Shown one piece after another: positions 43,206-53,127 of a stretch of DNA of 64,000 bases. The notes beneath the pieces were generated by a model that was not told the DNA's origin, did not search any database, and saw nothing but the letters and a program-made list of their open reading frames with translations. The translations under genes and the position numbers were made by a program. Origin of the DNA: Sphingopyxis flava (GTDB taxonomy: Bacteria; Pseudomonadota; Alphaproteobacteria; Sphingomonadales; Sphingomonadaceae); the NCBI RefSeq assembly GCF_900168005.1, contig NZ_FUYP01000015.1, positions 40,576 through 104,575 on the forward strand, written 5' to 3'. Position 1 is the stretch's first letter; each line of letters opens with the position of its first letter.

Positions 43206-44461
43206 GGCGGTGCCGGGCGCGGCCGATGATTGCAGTCATATTGCCTGTGCGCAGCCTCCTCGCCGCGATTTTCGTGATGATGGCTGGTGCCGGCTTTCTC
43301 TCGACGTTGATTGGTCTGCGGCTCGAACGAGGAGGAAGCGGCACCATGGTCATCGGCCTCGTCGCTGCATCCTATTTTGCCGGACTCGTCGCTGGCGCCC
43401 TGCGAGCGGGCAAGGTGGTTCGCAGCGTCGGTCATATCCGGGCCTTTGCCGCCTTCGTGGCGCTGCTGTCGGCGAGCACGCTCACTTATGCCCTGTTTCA
43501 GCATCCCGCGCTGTGGGCCGCGCTGCGCCTGGTCGACGGTATGTGCGTCGCCGGCGTTTTCATCTGCGTCGAAAGCTGGCTCAACGAACGCGCTGACGCT
43601 GCGGCACGCGGGACAATTCTCGCCTGGTACATGGTCGCGCTCTATTCGGGGCAGGCGCTCGGCCAGCTCATCTTGCGCTCGGGAACGAGCGCGCCGCAGA
43701 TACCCTTCGAGCTTGCCTCGATCCTGATTTCGCTCGCGATCATCCCGGTCTGCCTGACGCGGGCCGCCGCGCCGCCGCTCGAGGATGCGGCCTCCCTGCC
43801 GCTAAAGCGTCTGTTTGAAGCCTCACCGCTCGGCGTCGCCGGTGCCGGCATCACCGGGCTGCTGCTCGGCGCCTTCTACGGTCTCGCCGCCATCTACGCG
43901 CGCCGGATCGGTCTCAGCCTCAGCGACACCGCTACCTTCATGACAACGGTGATCCTTGGCGGGGTTGCGCTGCAATGGCCATTGGGGCGCCTGTCCGATC
44001 GCTATGACCGCAGGCAGGTTATCATCGGCGGCTTCGCCCTGACCCTCGTCGTCAGCATTGCGCTCGCCTTGGAGCCAGATGGCGCGTTGCTGCTTGCGCT
44101 AGGATTTGCCTTCGGCGGGCTCAGCTTCGCACTTTATCCGCTCAGCGTGGCGCACGCCAATGATCGACTGGCTCCCTCCGAGCGGGTAACGGCGAGCGCG
44201 CAGCTCGTCCTTATCTATTCTGTTGGTGCAGCGCTCGGCCCGGTCGGCGCCGCGGCGGTCATGACAGGCGCGGGCGCGGGCGGCCTTTTCATCTTCATCG
44301 CTCTCGCAGCGGGCGTCCTGCTCGGCTTTGGCCTCTGGCGCCTCGTGGCGAGCGAGGCGGTACCGGGCGAGGCGCAGCAGGACTTCCAGATCCTGCCGCG
44401 CACCACGCCAACCGCGGCGCTCCTCGATCCGGCAGCACCCCCCCACGATACCAACAGGTGA
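43202..44461 (+). CDS. MFS transporter, ectoine-cluster associated
   Basis: This is a 419-residue major facilitator with about 12 hydrophobic segments. LSTLIGLRLERGGSGTMVIGLVAASYFAGLVAGA and VDGMCVAGVFICVESWLNERA resemble the YcaD-like MFS group. ATG at 43202 overlaps the ask stop by 4 bases, so it is translated with the ectoine genes; M at 43226 is a less likely start. Export of, or exchange for, ectoine is one possibility, and unspecific efflux another. I cannot decide from sequence. The downstream ProP-like gene begins 4 bases after it ends. Confidence 0.85.
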   Translation: MRRCRARPMIAVILPVRSLLAAIFVMMAGAGFLSTLIGLRLERGGSGTMVIGLVAASYFAGLVAGALRAGKVVRSVGHIRAFAAFVALLSASTLTYALFQHPALWAALRLVDGMCVAGVFICVESWLNERADAAARGTILAWYMVALYSGQALGQLILRSGTSAPQIPFELASILISLAIIPVCLTRAAAPPLEDAASLPLKRLFEASPLGVAGAGITGLLLGAFYGLAAIYARRIGLSLSDTATFMTTVILGGVALQWPLGRLSDRYDRRQVIIGGFALTLVVSIALALEPDGALLLALGFAFGGLSFALYPLSVAHANDRLAPSERVTASAQLVLIYSVGAALGPVGAAAVMTGAGAGGLFIFIALAAGVLLGFGLWRLVASEAVPGEAQQDFQILPRTTPTAALLDPAAPPHDTNR

Positions 44462-44465
44462 CGAC

Positions 44466-45815
44466 ATGACCACGCAAACGGCCTTGCCTTCCGATACCGC
44501 ACCGGCCTGCGTAGCTGCGCCCGATCCTTCGACACTGCGACGCGCGATAACGGCATCGGCGCTGGGCAACGCGACCGAATGGTTCGACTACGGCATCTAC
44601 GCCTATGGGGTGACCTATATCTCGGCCGCGCTCTTTCCAGGCGACACCGACGAAGCGGTGCTCTTCGCACTCGCGACCTTTGCCATATCCTTTCTGGTCC
44701 GGCCCCTGGGCGGCCTCTTCTGGGGACCGCTCGGCGATCGCATCGGCCGCAAGTCGGTGCTCGCGCTGACCATATTGCTGATGGCGGGCGCGACTTTCGG
44801 GGTCGGCTTGATCCCCTCCTATGACCGTATCGGCTTCTGGGCGCCGACCTTGCTGATCCTGCTGCGCATGGTGCAGGGATTTTCCACGGGCGGCGAATAT
44901 GGCGGTGCGGCAACCTTCATGGCCGAATATGCGCCCGATGAGCGCCGCGGCTTCTTTGGAAGCTTCCTCGAAGTCGGGACGCTCGCCGGCTTTTCGCTGG
45001 GCGCGGCGCTCATGCTGCTCTTTTCGCTGACCCTTGGCGAGACGGCGATGCACGAGTGGGGCTGGCGAATTCCCTTTCTGATCGCCGCGCCGATGGGGCT
45101 CATCGGCACCTATTTGCGCTCGCGCATGGACGACACGCCGATCTTCCTCGAAGAATGCGTCGTCGCCGAGGCGCAGCGTTCGCCCGGCATCGGCGCACTG
45201 ATCCGCGATCATTGGCGTCCTCTCCTCGTTGTCGGCGGGCTGGTCGTCGCGCTCAATGTCGTCAACTATACGCTGCTCAGCTATATGCCGACCTATCTGC
45301 AGCGCCGTATCGGCTTGTCAGCCGACCAGGCGCTGATTGTGCCCATTATCGGCATGGTCTTCATGATGTGCTTCCTGCCTGTTGCCGGCGCGCTTTCCGA
45401 TCGTATCGGACGGCGCCCCATGTGGCGCATTTCGCTGCTCGGACTCCTGGCAGGGGTCGTGCCCCTCTACATGCTAATGGGCACGGGGCTCGCGGGCGCT
45501 ATCGTTGCTTTCGTCTTGCTGGGCCTTCTCTACGTGCCGCAACTTGCGACCATCTCGGCAAATTTCCCGGCGCTGTTCCCGACTCCGGTACGCTTTGCCG
45601 GCTTTGCAATTGCCTATAATGTCTCGACGTCGATTTTCGGCGGGACCGCGCCGGCCATTGGCAGCGCGATGATCAACTGGACCGGCGACCAGCTCATGCC
45701 GGCCTATTATATGATGATCGCCTGCCTTATCGGCCTCGTCGCGCTGCACTATATGCCCGAGACCGCCGGGAAGTCGCTACGCGAAGACCCCTTTGCCCCG
45801 AGATCCGCTCGCTGA
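44466..45815 (+). CDS. proP: ProP-like MFS osmolyte/proton symporter
   Basis: This is a 449-residue MFS protein of the metabolite:H+ symporter group that includes ProP. The N-terminal loop ASALGNATEWFDYGIYAYGVTYIS and the GPLGDRIGRKSVLALTILLM signature are strong matches, and about twelve membrane helices follow. It would import proline, betaine or ectoine during osmotic upshift. Unlike E. coli ProP there is no long coiled-coil tail, so osmosensing may differ. It is on the same strand, 4 bases after another MFS gene, in the ectoine island. Confidence 0.85.
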   Translation: MTTQTALPSDTAPACVAAPDPSTLRRAITASALGNATEWFDYGIYAYGVTYISAALFPGDTDEAVLFALATFAISFLVRPLGGLFWGPLGDRIGRKSVLALTILLMAGATFGVGLIPSYDRIGFWAPTLLILLRMVQGFSTGGEYGGAATFMAEYAPDERRGFFGSFLEVGTLAGFSLGAALMLLFSLTLGETAMHEWGWRIPFLIAAPMGLIGTYLRSRMDDTPIFLEECVVAEAQRSPGIGALIRDHWRPLLVVGGLVVALNVVNYTLLSYMPTYLQRRIGLSADQALIVPIIGMVFMMCFLPVAGALSDRIGRRPMWRISLLGLLAGVVPLYMLMGTGLAGAIVAFVLLGLLYVPQLATISANFPALFPTPVRFAGFAIAYNVSTSIFGGTAPAIGSAMINWTGDQLMPAYYMMIACLIGLVALHYMPETAGKSLREDPFAPRSAR

Positions 45816-45830
45816 GCGAGATCACCCCTG

Positions 45831-47111
45831 ATGCCGACAATTGGAGAAGAGGCCCGCACGCGCGGGTTTGACACCATGCAGCAAATGACGAACGAAAGCC
45901 TTTCCGCCTTCCGCAACATTCCCCTTCTTGTCGGTCTGCCGCCGTGGGCGGAGACCCTCGCCGCCGCGTTGCTTCTCGCCGGCATCGCGTGGCTCGCCAA
46001 TTTCGCGGTCAAGCACGGGCTCCTTCGGTTTGCCCTTCGCCTGCTGCCCCATGACGGCCCCACGCCGGCGCCGATTGCAGCGCGCCTTGCCAATATCGTT
46101 CCGGCGCTGATCGTCGCGTCGGGGATCGGCGCCGTGCCGCACCTGCCTGCCGCGGTGACGACGCTCGTCAGCAATGTCGTTTCGGCTTCGATCATTCTCT
46201 TTGTCGCGATGGCGATAAGCGAGACCCTTCGCTTCGCAAATCGCATCTATGAGCGTCGTCCGGATGCGGCGAGCCGGCCGATCAAGGGCTATATCCAGGT
46301 TCTGCAGATCCTGCTTTATGCGGGCGCGGCGATCTTGATCATCGCAGCGTTGATGGACGAGTCGCCCTTGCTGCTTTTGTCGGGCCTTGGCGCAATGGCA
46401 GCGGTGCTGATGCTTGTGTTCAAGGACACGATTCTTTCGCTTGTCGCCTCGGTTCAGCTGACTTCGAACGACATGCTGCGTGTCGGCGACTGGATCGAAA
46501 TGCCCCAGATGGGGGCTGACGGCGACGTCATCGACATCGCGCTGCACACCGTCAAGGTGCAGAACTGGGACAAGACCATCACGACTATTCCAACCCACCG
46601 CCTGATCGCCGAAAGCTTCCGGAACTGGCGCGGCATGTCGGAATCAGGCGGTCGCCGGATCAAGCGCGCGGTGTTTCTCGATCAAAGCTGCATTCGCTTT
46701 CTGTCCGGCGACGAACGCCGCGAGCTGGGCCGGATCGCTCTCATTCGCGAGCATCTTGACCGCAAACGCAATGAGCTCGGTGAGTGGAATACGCGCCTTG
46801 GCGAGGCGGGCCGCGAGCCGGTCAATGCGCGCCGGCTCACGAACATCGGCCTCTTTCGGGCCTATGTCCTCAACTATCTGCGTGCCGACGCCCGCATCGC
46901 CAAGGACATGACGCTGATCGCGCGCCAGCTTGCGCCGACGCCGCAAGGTCTGCCGCTTGAGATATACTGCTTTACCGCGACGACAGCGTGGGTCGATTAT
47001 GAGGATATTCAGGCCGACATTTTCGACCATCTCCTCGCGATCCTGCCGGAGTTTCACCTTCGCGTCTTTCAGGAGCCGAGCGGCATAGACCTGCAGCGGC
47101 TAGCGGGCTGA
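45831..47111 (+). CDS. MscS-family mechanosensitive channel (YbdG-like)
   Basis: This is a 426-residue small-conductance mechanosensitive channel relative. About five hydrophobic helices come first. The pore-lining segment is in LSGLGAMAAVLMLVFKDTILSLVASVQLTSNDMLRVGDWIEMPQMGADGDVIDIALHTVKVQNWDKTITTIPTHRLI, which contains the typical MscS motifs. A large cytoplasmic domain follows (about residues 220-426). It would release osmolytes on hypo-osmotic downshift, complementing ProP-like uptake and ectoine synthesis upstream. The first ATG is at 45831; one at 45876 is an alternative. A bidirectional terminator follows. Confidence 0.92.
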   Translation: MPTIGEEARTRGFDTMQQMTNESLSAFRNIPLLVGLPPWAETLAAALLLAGIAWLANFAVKHGLLRFALRLLPHDGPTPAPIAARLANIVPALIVASGIGAVPHLPAAVTTLVSNVVSASIILFVAMAISETLRFANRIYERRPDAASRPIKGYIQVLQILLYAGAAILIIAALMDESPLLLLSGLGAMAAVLMLVFKDTILSLVASVQLTSNDMLRVGDWIEMPQMGADGDVIDIALHTVKVQNWDKTITTIPTHRLIAESFRNWRGMSESGGRRIKRAVFLDQSCIRFLSGDERRELGRIALIREHLDRKRNELGEWNTRLGEAGREPVNARRLTNIGLFRAYVLNYLRADARIAKDMTLIARQLAPTPQGLPLEIYCFTATTAWVDYEDIQADIFDHLLAILPEFHLRVFQEPSGIDLQRLAG

Positions 47112-47157
47112 CCCGGCGACCTCTTTTATTGGCGGCCTTGTTCCTGGCCAAAGGGAA

Positions 47158-47191
47158 AAGGCCGGAGCGACGGGAAGTTCGCTCCGGCCTT
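47158..47191. terminator. Bidirectional terminator between mscS-like gene and autotransporter
   Basis: A perfect 12-base inverted repeat (AAGGCCGGAGCG at 47158-47169 with CGCTCCGGCCTT at 47180-47191) encloses a 10-base loop. On the minus strand it is followed by a T-rich CCTTTTCCCTTT. It lies between two convergent genes, ending at 47111 and 47221. Confidence 0.88.
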
Positions 47192-47220
47192 CGAACGCGG
47201 GCCTCCTCCGACTGGTCAGG

Positions 47221-50200
47221 TCAGAAGGCAAAGCTCGCGGTCACACGCGCCCCGTGCGTGCGGCGGTCCGACGCCAGCGTGCCGCTGTAGGCGGCGCCGA
47301 TCCGGAAGGGGCCGCTCGTGTAATCGAAGCCTGCTTCGATCTCGGCCGAGTTCTTCGGGATCAGCGTGCCGGTCAGCACGAAGGGCGAGCCGCCACCGCT
47401 CGCAAACGCCGCCCCCACCGGCGCTCCACGGTCACCCGAGGCGCGATTCCAGGCAGCCGAAACATAGGGCTGGAAACCTGGCTGTCCGATATTGAAGCGG
47501 GCGCGCGCACCAAGGCTGAGGAAAGTGGTTTCCTGCTTGGCTCCCGCGATCGCGAGCGCCGCGTTGCCGCCGGCTTCGGCGAAGGCATCGCTCTTGGTGC
47601 GAACATGGGCAAGCCGGGCAAAGGGCGTCAACGCCGCCTTGCCCATGGCGAAGTCATAGCCCGCCTCGCCGAAGATCTGGAGGGTGTTCGCGTCGCGCGC
47701 CGACTTCAGCGACTGTGCAAGCGGCGCAAAGACCACCGAGCGCGTCGTGTCGACGTCGTGCCAGCCATAGGCAAGGCCGAAAGCACCGCGCAAGCCCTCT
47801 CCCGTTCCATAAGCGAGGTGCGCTGCCAGATATTTGCTGTCGGCCTTGGCCCGGTCATTCCGCCCGTCGGCGCGGAAGTCCGAATTGCCGATCCCGGCCG
47901 AGAGCGCGGCGGCAAATCCGTTGCCCCCGTAGCCGAAGCCTGCAACGAGCCCCTTATGGTCGGTCTTGACGCCGCGGCCGCCGGCCTGCGCGTCGAAGTC
48001 GCCCCAGCCACCGAACGCCGAGCCCCAAATGAAGGCGCCGCCTTCCTGTGGCGCTTCCATGCCGAGCAGCGCGCTGCGCAGGTGGCGGCTGTCATCGGTA
48101 AGACCGCTCAGGGTGTTCGCGAGAATCTCGCCCGACAGCTCGCCATAGGCGGCTTGAGCGCCTGACGCATTCTGGACCAGCAGCGTCTCGAATAGCGGAT
48201 CGTCGATTCCGCGCGCCTGGATTGCGGCCGCGACCCCCGCCTGGTTGGCCCCGACCGCGACATCGGCAAAGTCGATATCATTGCGATAGAGCGAGAGCGT
48301 CACGACGCCCTGACCATAGCGCAGCAGCGGATCAAGGAAGGCGAGGTCGCTCGTCACCGACCCGAAGGTTCCGGTGATGCCATCCGCGCCCGTCAGGATG
48401 ATGTAATCGGTTCGCGGATTATAGTTGCCATCCTCTGCCAGCACCGACACGCTCGCCGTGCTCGCGATGGTGACCGCGCCCGTCGCGTCGACCCGGTCCG
48501 CCTCGCCCGCGGCGTTGACCTCGACTTCGAAGACCGACCCGGGGGCGAAAGCCAGGTCGCCCGCGACAGTCAGGCGACCGATCGAATTGCCGGGCGCAAT
48601 GGTGCCCCCGCCCGCAACGCTGGTCGAACCGACGATGCCATTGCCGCCGAGCGTGCCGCCGTCGCCGACTGTCACCGGCGACGAAGCAATCGAGCCGTTG
48701 ACCGAGAGAGTACCCCCGTTGATCGAGGTCGGGCCCGTATAGTCGCTGTTGCCGGTGAGGTTGAGGTTGCCGGCGCCCTCCTTGGTGAAGCCGCCGGTGC
48801 CCGAGATCGTCCCGGCAAAGGCGCTATCCTCGTCCTGGTCGACGGTGAGATCATTCTCGCCCATCTGAACCGTTGCGCCCTCTCCGCCCGACAGGCCGCC
48901 GATCGTCTGATCGTTCCCCGAGATGTCGAGCGTACCCCCGCCGAGATCGAAGACCGTTTCAGGATCGATCAGGCCCCCGATGCGAACCGAGCCCGCGAGG
49001 ATGTTGGTGATGCCATCGAAATTATAGTCGCCGCTGAAGGTCAGGACGCCGGCTCCCATCTTGTCGAGGACACCGCTGCCCGAAAAGGCGCCGAGGAAAT
49101 CATAATCGTCCGAGCGGTTGAAAATGAAACGCCCGTCGTTGACGATATCGCCCGCGAACTGGCCTTCGGTTCCGCCCGCGCCGAGCTGGAAGCTGCCGTC
49201 CCCCGACGTGGTCACGTCACCGAGGAGACTCCCGGTGAGCACGAGGCCGCCGTTGGAAATCAGCGTGCCGCCCGTGTGAGCGACCGTGTCGGTGTCGACG
49301 GTGAAGACCGCCTCGCCGATCAGTTCGATCGTGCCCGTGCCGGTGATCGACAGCTCGTCGAGCTGTGACACCACGTCATTCTCGCTGAAGTTGAGCACGA
49401 GCCGGCCGTTGGTCGTCACCGCCGAAGTCAGGATCGGGGAGGACAGCCCTTCGCCCTCACCGAGATCGGCCTCGTTGACCTGGAGCGCGGCAGCCTCGGC
49501 GATCGTGACCTGGTCGAATTCGCCGACCACGCCCGCGGTCGTCCAATAGCCTGCCGCAACCTCGAGCGTTTCAAAGCCCGTCGCGGCGCCGAGTTGCTGC
49601 GCCTCGGTGAGCTCGAGAATATCGCCATCGAGCGTGAGGCTGTCCGCACCTGCGCCTGCATCGATCGCGCCGCTGATCGCGCTGCCGCTTTGAAGCGTGA
49701 CGGCATCGTCGAAGGCACTCAGTTGAACGGCAACGCCGTTCGCGCCGCTGATCGTGCCGCTGTTGGTCAGCGTTATCGCACCGAGCGATGTGAAAGCGAC
49801 GCCGGTCTCGCTGAGGATTGTACCGCTGTTGCTCGCCGTCGCGCTGTCGACGTCGATCAGCACGCCGCCGCTGATCGTGCCCGTGTTGACCAGTTCGCCC
49901 GCCTTGCCGCTGCTGTTCTGGCGGCCGATGACGACGCCGGTCTCGCTGCCCGAGATTGTTCCGGCGTTGGTGACCGAGGCACCGCTGACCGCCAGCACGC
50001 CGTAGCGCGCGCCGGCGATCGTCCCGCCGGCCTCGTTGACGACGCTGCCGAGCATCGATTGGCCGCTGGTATCCTGGCCGGCGAATGCCTGGATCGTCAC
50101 GCCGTCGGTGAGGGCACCCGCGACGCCTTCGATGATCCCGCTGTTGACGATCGAGCCACCCCCGAACAGGCGGATGCCGTCGTTGGTGTCGCCGCGGATG

Positions 50201-52914
50201 ATTCCGCTGTTGGCGATTTCAGTGCCGGTTGCGCGCGCTTCGATCTGGCCCGTTTCGTCGTTAAAGTAGAGCTGGGTCACGATGCCGTAGCCAGCGCCCG
50301 AAATGGTGCCGCTATTTTCAACCGCCCCGCCCGCCGACTGGATCATGACGCCGGCATCGGCCGGTGCCTCGCTGCCCTCGTAGGTGCCGTTGCCGCGGAT
50401 CGTGCCGGCGTTGGACAGCGCGAGGCTTCCCTCGCCGCTCGCAAAGACGCCATGGGTGCCGCCCTCGATCGAGCCGCCCGCGGCGTTCGTGATTGTCACA
50501 TCCCCGAGCGTCCCGTGGAACACGCCCGCGCTCGCGGCGCTGCTGATCGTGCCGCTGTTGTCGAGCGTCGCGCTTGCAAGGTCGCTGCCGAAGCCGACCC
50601 CGTAGCCGTTGATCCCGTCATCGCGGCCGCCCGTGATGCTGCCGGAATTGACGATGTTCGCGGTCAGCCCACTGCGCTCGCCGCTGTCGAGCGCCGTGCC
50701 CTGGATGAAGATGCCGCCGTCGCCGCCCGCGATGCTTCCCGCATTGTCGACGTCGCCGCCGCCCGACAATATGATGCCGAAGCGATCCCCCTCGATCGTG
50801 CCTCCCGCCTCGTTGGTGACGAGCGCACTGTACGCTTCGCTCGCCTGGCCTTCAAAGGCGTACATGGAGATGCCGTCCGCGTCGGCACGCCCGGTGCCGC
50901 TGATGGCCCCGCTGTTCGTCACGGTGCCGCCGCCGATCAGGCGAACGCCGTCATTGCTCTCGCCGCTGATCGTCCCGCTGTTGTCGACGGCGGTGCCGAC
51001 CGCTTGGCCGACCAATGCGCCAATCTCCGCGTCGAACACATAGGCGGTCGTGATCCCGGCGCCGCCGCCCGAGATGGTGCCGCTGTTGGTCACGCTCGAC
51101 GACGCCGTGCCGATGGTAATGCCCGCGTCGGGCGGGGCATCAAACCCGTCGTAGGCGCCTTCGCCCCGGATCGTACCGGCATTGATGACATCGAGCGTTC
51201 CGGTCCCATTCGAATAGATGCCCGATGTCGCACCGGTAATCGTGCCCGCCGCGGCGTTCGTTACCGTCACCACGGCGCGCGATCCGTGCGCCACGCCGGC
51301 GCCAAAGTCGCTGCTGATCGACCCGCTGTTATCGAGGGTCGCACTCGACATGTCGCTGCCGAAGCCGACCCCATAGCCGTCGCCATCGGTGCCGCCGAGA
51401 TCACCCGTGCCGCGAATGCTGCCCGAATTGACGAGGGCGGCGGTCGCGCCGCTGCGGTCGCCGCTGTTGAGCGCAGTGCCCTGGACATAGACGCCGCCGG
51501 CAACGCCGGTGATGGCGCCGGCATTGTCGACGTCGCCGCCCCCCGACAATATGATGCCGAAGCGATCGCCTTCGATCGTGCCATCCGCCGCGTTGGTGAC
51601 GAGCGCGCTGTAATCTTCAGCCGCCTGATCGTCATAGGCATACATCGAAATGCCGTCGGCGTCAGCGCGGCCCGTACCGGAGATCGTGCCGCTGTTGGTC
51701 ACGCTGCCGCCGCCGATCAGGCGAACGCCGTCGTTGCTTTCGCCCGCGATGGTCCCGCTGTTGTCAACCGTCGTGCCCGCTGCTCGTCCTTCAACGAGGC
51801 CGGTTGCAGGGTTGAAGTAATAAGCGGTCGTCACGCCCGCGCCGGCGCCCGAGATGAGGCCGCTGTTGACGATCGTCGAGGGCGCGCCGAGGATCGTGAC
51901 CCCGGCGTCGGGGGGCGCATCGAAACCGTCATAGGCGCCTTCGCCCCGGATCGTGCCCGCGTTAACGAGATCGATCCCGCCTTCATCGTCATAGACGCCG
52001 CTAGTCGCCCCGACGATCGTCGCGCCCGCTTCGTTGGTGATCGATGCGCGGCCGAACGAGCCATTTGCGACCCCATGAGCCGCATTGCCGGTGATGGTCC
52101 CGCTATTCACAAGTTCCGACGAGGCAAGCACATTGGCAAAAGTCAGGCCGCTTCCCCCAGAAATGGTGCCCGCATTGGTCACCGATGCCGTCTTGTTGCC
52201 AGCTGGGTCGTTGCCTTGCACCCAGAGACCGCCGGCGCCGCCGGTCAGCACCCCTTCATTGTCGACGAGGCCGCCGTCGAACAGGATTGCGCCATAGCGC
52301 ACGCCGCTGATCGTGCCCCCTTGCGCGTTGGTGATCGTCCCGATCGCGGTGACGTCCGAGAGATTCTGGTCGTCATAAGCATAGACCGACACGCCGTCGG
52401 CGTCGGCGCGTCCGGCGCCCATGATGGTCCCGCTGTTGGTCACGCTACCGCCGCCGATCAGGCGAACGCCGTCATTGCTCTCGCCCGCAATCGTGCCGCT
52501 GTTCGCCACGGCGACCCCAACCGCGCGCCCCTCGAGAATTTGTGTCTGCGAATCATAGAAATAGGCGGTCGAAATTCCGTGCCCCGCACCCGTGATCGTG
52601 CCGCTGTTGGTGATGGTGGCGGGTCCTGCGTCGAGCGTGATGCCGCCCTCGGGCAACACATCGAGCCCATCGGCGCTGCCGTTGCCCCGGATCGTGCCCG
52701 CATTGGTGATGGTGGTTTGGCTGGCTCGCGAATAAACGCCGATGCGATCGCCTTCGATTGTTTCATCCGCCGGATTGTCGACCGAAGCCGGCCCGCCGGC
52801 GGGGACGAAGCGGCCCAGTTCCGCTGCGCCCGCGGGAGCCGCCAGCACGACGCCCGCCGTAACCAGCGCGGTCGTTGCACACAGCGCCGCACGATTCAAA
52901 GTCCGCCTCTTCAC
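47221..52914 (-). CDS. Giant autotransporter (type V) with repeated NSGTI/NAGTI passenger
   Basis: This is a 1897-residue autotransporter. A signal peptide (LNRAALCATTALVTAGVVLAAPAGA) is followed by a passenger of short beta-strand repeats of the form xxNSGTIxG, with at least four tandem modules of about 250-260 residues ('DAPPDAGVTI ... GESNDGVRLIGGG ... RADADGIS'). Between about residues 1270 and 1450 lie PATR-type strands such as KMGAGVLTFSGDY and KEGAGNLNLTGNSDYTG. The last roughly 285 residues form the beta-barrel, ending in VTASFAF, with the C-terminal phenylalanine expected for BamA recognition. It probably displays a beta-helix at the surface for adhesion or biofilm. It diverges from the LuxR-hydrolase gene. 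No protease site motifs are evident. Confidence 0.93.
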   Translation of the reverse strand: MKRRTLNRAALCATTALVTAGVVLAAPAGAAELGRFVPAGGPASVDNPADETIEGDRIGVYSRASQTTITNAGTIRGNGSADGLDVLPEGGITLDAGPATITNSGTITGAGHGISTAYFYDSQTQILEGRAVGVAVANSGTIAGESNDGVRLIGGGSVTNSGTIMGAGRADADGVSVYAYDDQNLSDVTAIGTITNAQGGTISGVRYGAILFDGGLVDNEGVLTGGAGGLWVQGNDPAGNKTASVTNAGTISGGSGLTFANVLASSELVNSGTITGNAAHGVANGSFGRASITNEAGATIVGATSGVYDDEGGIDLVNAGTIRGEGAYDGFDAPPDAGVTILGAPSTIVNSGLISGAGAGVTTAYYFNPATGLVEGRAAGTTVDNSGTIAGESNDGVRLIGGGSVTNSGTISGTGRADADGISMYAYDDQAAEDYSALVTNAADGTIEGDRFGIILSGGGDVDNAGAITGVAGGVYVQGTALNSGDRSGATAALVNSGSIRGTGDLGGTDGDGYGVGFGSDMSSATLDNSGSISSDFGAGVAHGSRAVVTVTNAAAGTITGATSGIYSNGTGTLDVINAGTIRGEGAYDGFDAPPDAGITIGTASSSVTNSGTISGGGAGITTAYVFDAEIGALVGQAVGTAVDNSGTISGESNDGVRLIGGGTVTNSGAISGTGRADADGISMYAFEGQASEAYSALVTNEAGGTIEGDRFGIILSGGGDVDNAGSIAGGDGGIFIQGTALDSGERSGLTANIVNSGSITGGRDDGINGYGVGFGSDLASATLDNSGTISSAASAGVFHGTLGDVTITNAAGGSIEGGTHGVFASGEGSLALSNAGTIRGNGTYEGSEAPADAGVMIQSAGGAVENSGTISGAGYGIVTQLYFNDETGQIEARATGTEIANSGIIRGDTNDGIRLFGGGSIVNSGIIEGVAGALTDGVTIQAFAGQDTSGQSMLGSVVNEAGGTIAGARYGVLAVSGASVTNAGTISGSETGVVIGRQNSSGKAGELVNTGTISGGVLIDVDSATASNSGTILSETGVAFTSLGAITLTNSGTISGANGVAVQLSAFDDAVTLQSGSAISGAIDAGAGADSLTLDGDILELTEAQQLGAATGFETLEVAAGYWTTAGVVGEFDQVTIAEAAALQVNEADLGEGEGLSSPILTSAVTTNGRLVLNFSENDVVSQLDELSITGTGTIELIGEAVFTVDTDTVAHTGGTLISNGGLVLTGSLLGDVTTSGDGSFQLGAGGTEGQFAGDIVNDGRFIFNRSDDYDFLGAFSGSGVLDKMGAGVLTFSGDYNFDGITNILAGSVRIGGLIDPETVFDLGGGTLDISGNDQTIGGLSGGEGATVQMGENDLTVDQDEDSAFAGTISGTGGFTKEGAGNLNLTGNSDYTGPTSINGGTLSVNGSIASSPVTVGDGGTLGGNGIVGSTSVAGGGTIAPGNSIGRLTVAGDLAFAPGSVFEVEVNAAGEADRVDATGAVTIASTASVSVLAEDGNYNPRTDYIILTGADGITGTFGSVTSDLAFLDPLLRYGQGVVTLSLYRNDIDFADVAVGANQAGVAAAIQARGIDDPLFETLLVQNASGAQAAYGELSGEILANTLSGLTDDSRHLRSALLGMEAPQEGGAFIWGSAFGGWGDFDAQAGGRGVKTDHKGLVAGFGYGGNGFAAALSAGIGNSDFRADGRNDRAKADSKYLAAHLAYGTGEGLRGAFGLAYGWHDVDTTRSVVFAPLAQSLKSARDANTLQIFGEAGYDFAMGKAALTPFARLAHVRTKSDAFAEAGGNAALAIAGAKQETTFLSLGARARFNIGQPGFQPYVSAAWNRASGDRGAPVGAAFASGGGSPFVLTGTLIPKNSAEIEAGFDYTSGPFRIGAAYSGTLASDRRTHGARVTASFAF
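49990..52760 (-). repeat. Four tandem DNA-level modules in the autotransporter passenger
   Basis: Segments around 52655, 51907, 51132 and 50364 share near-identical sequence encoding the 'DAPPDAG' module junction. Their spacing is about 750, 775 and 768 bases. Large blocks such as those coding for RADADGISMYA and GDRFGIILSGGGDVDNAG repeat with few substitutions between the two middle copies. They could recombine and vary passenger length. The limits given are approximate. Confidence 0.75.
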
Positions 52915-53127
52915 AATCTCATCCCCTTTTTTACGTAACGCCCACGAGCAATGGCGAAAGCGCCGTCAGCGCCGCGCCCGGCACCGGCACGACGGCCGAA
53001 TTTTCCGGAACGAGCGCTCATTGCCCCTTGGGGCGAGGAAAAGCATTGGAGCTGACCGCGGCCTATCCCCATTTGTAGGGTATGAGGGTGGTGACCGGCC
53101 GGGCGTGTGCCGCTATCATATTGTGCG

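Noticed and set aside
50000..52760. Regular repeats taken as a CRISPR array
   Set aside because: The period is about 770 bases and the repeats are coding beta-strand modules, without spacer structure or cas genes.
49594..52938. Open frame of 1114 codons on the plus strand, opposite the autotransporter
   Set aside because: It is a shadow of the repetitive GC-rich passenger code; the reading is rich in R, D, A and V without any fold and has no ribosome binding site or homologue pattern.
53012..53042. GGAAC at 53017 as an EcfG site for the LuxR-hydrolase gene
   Set aside because: No CGTT-like element lies 16 or 17 bases downstream.
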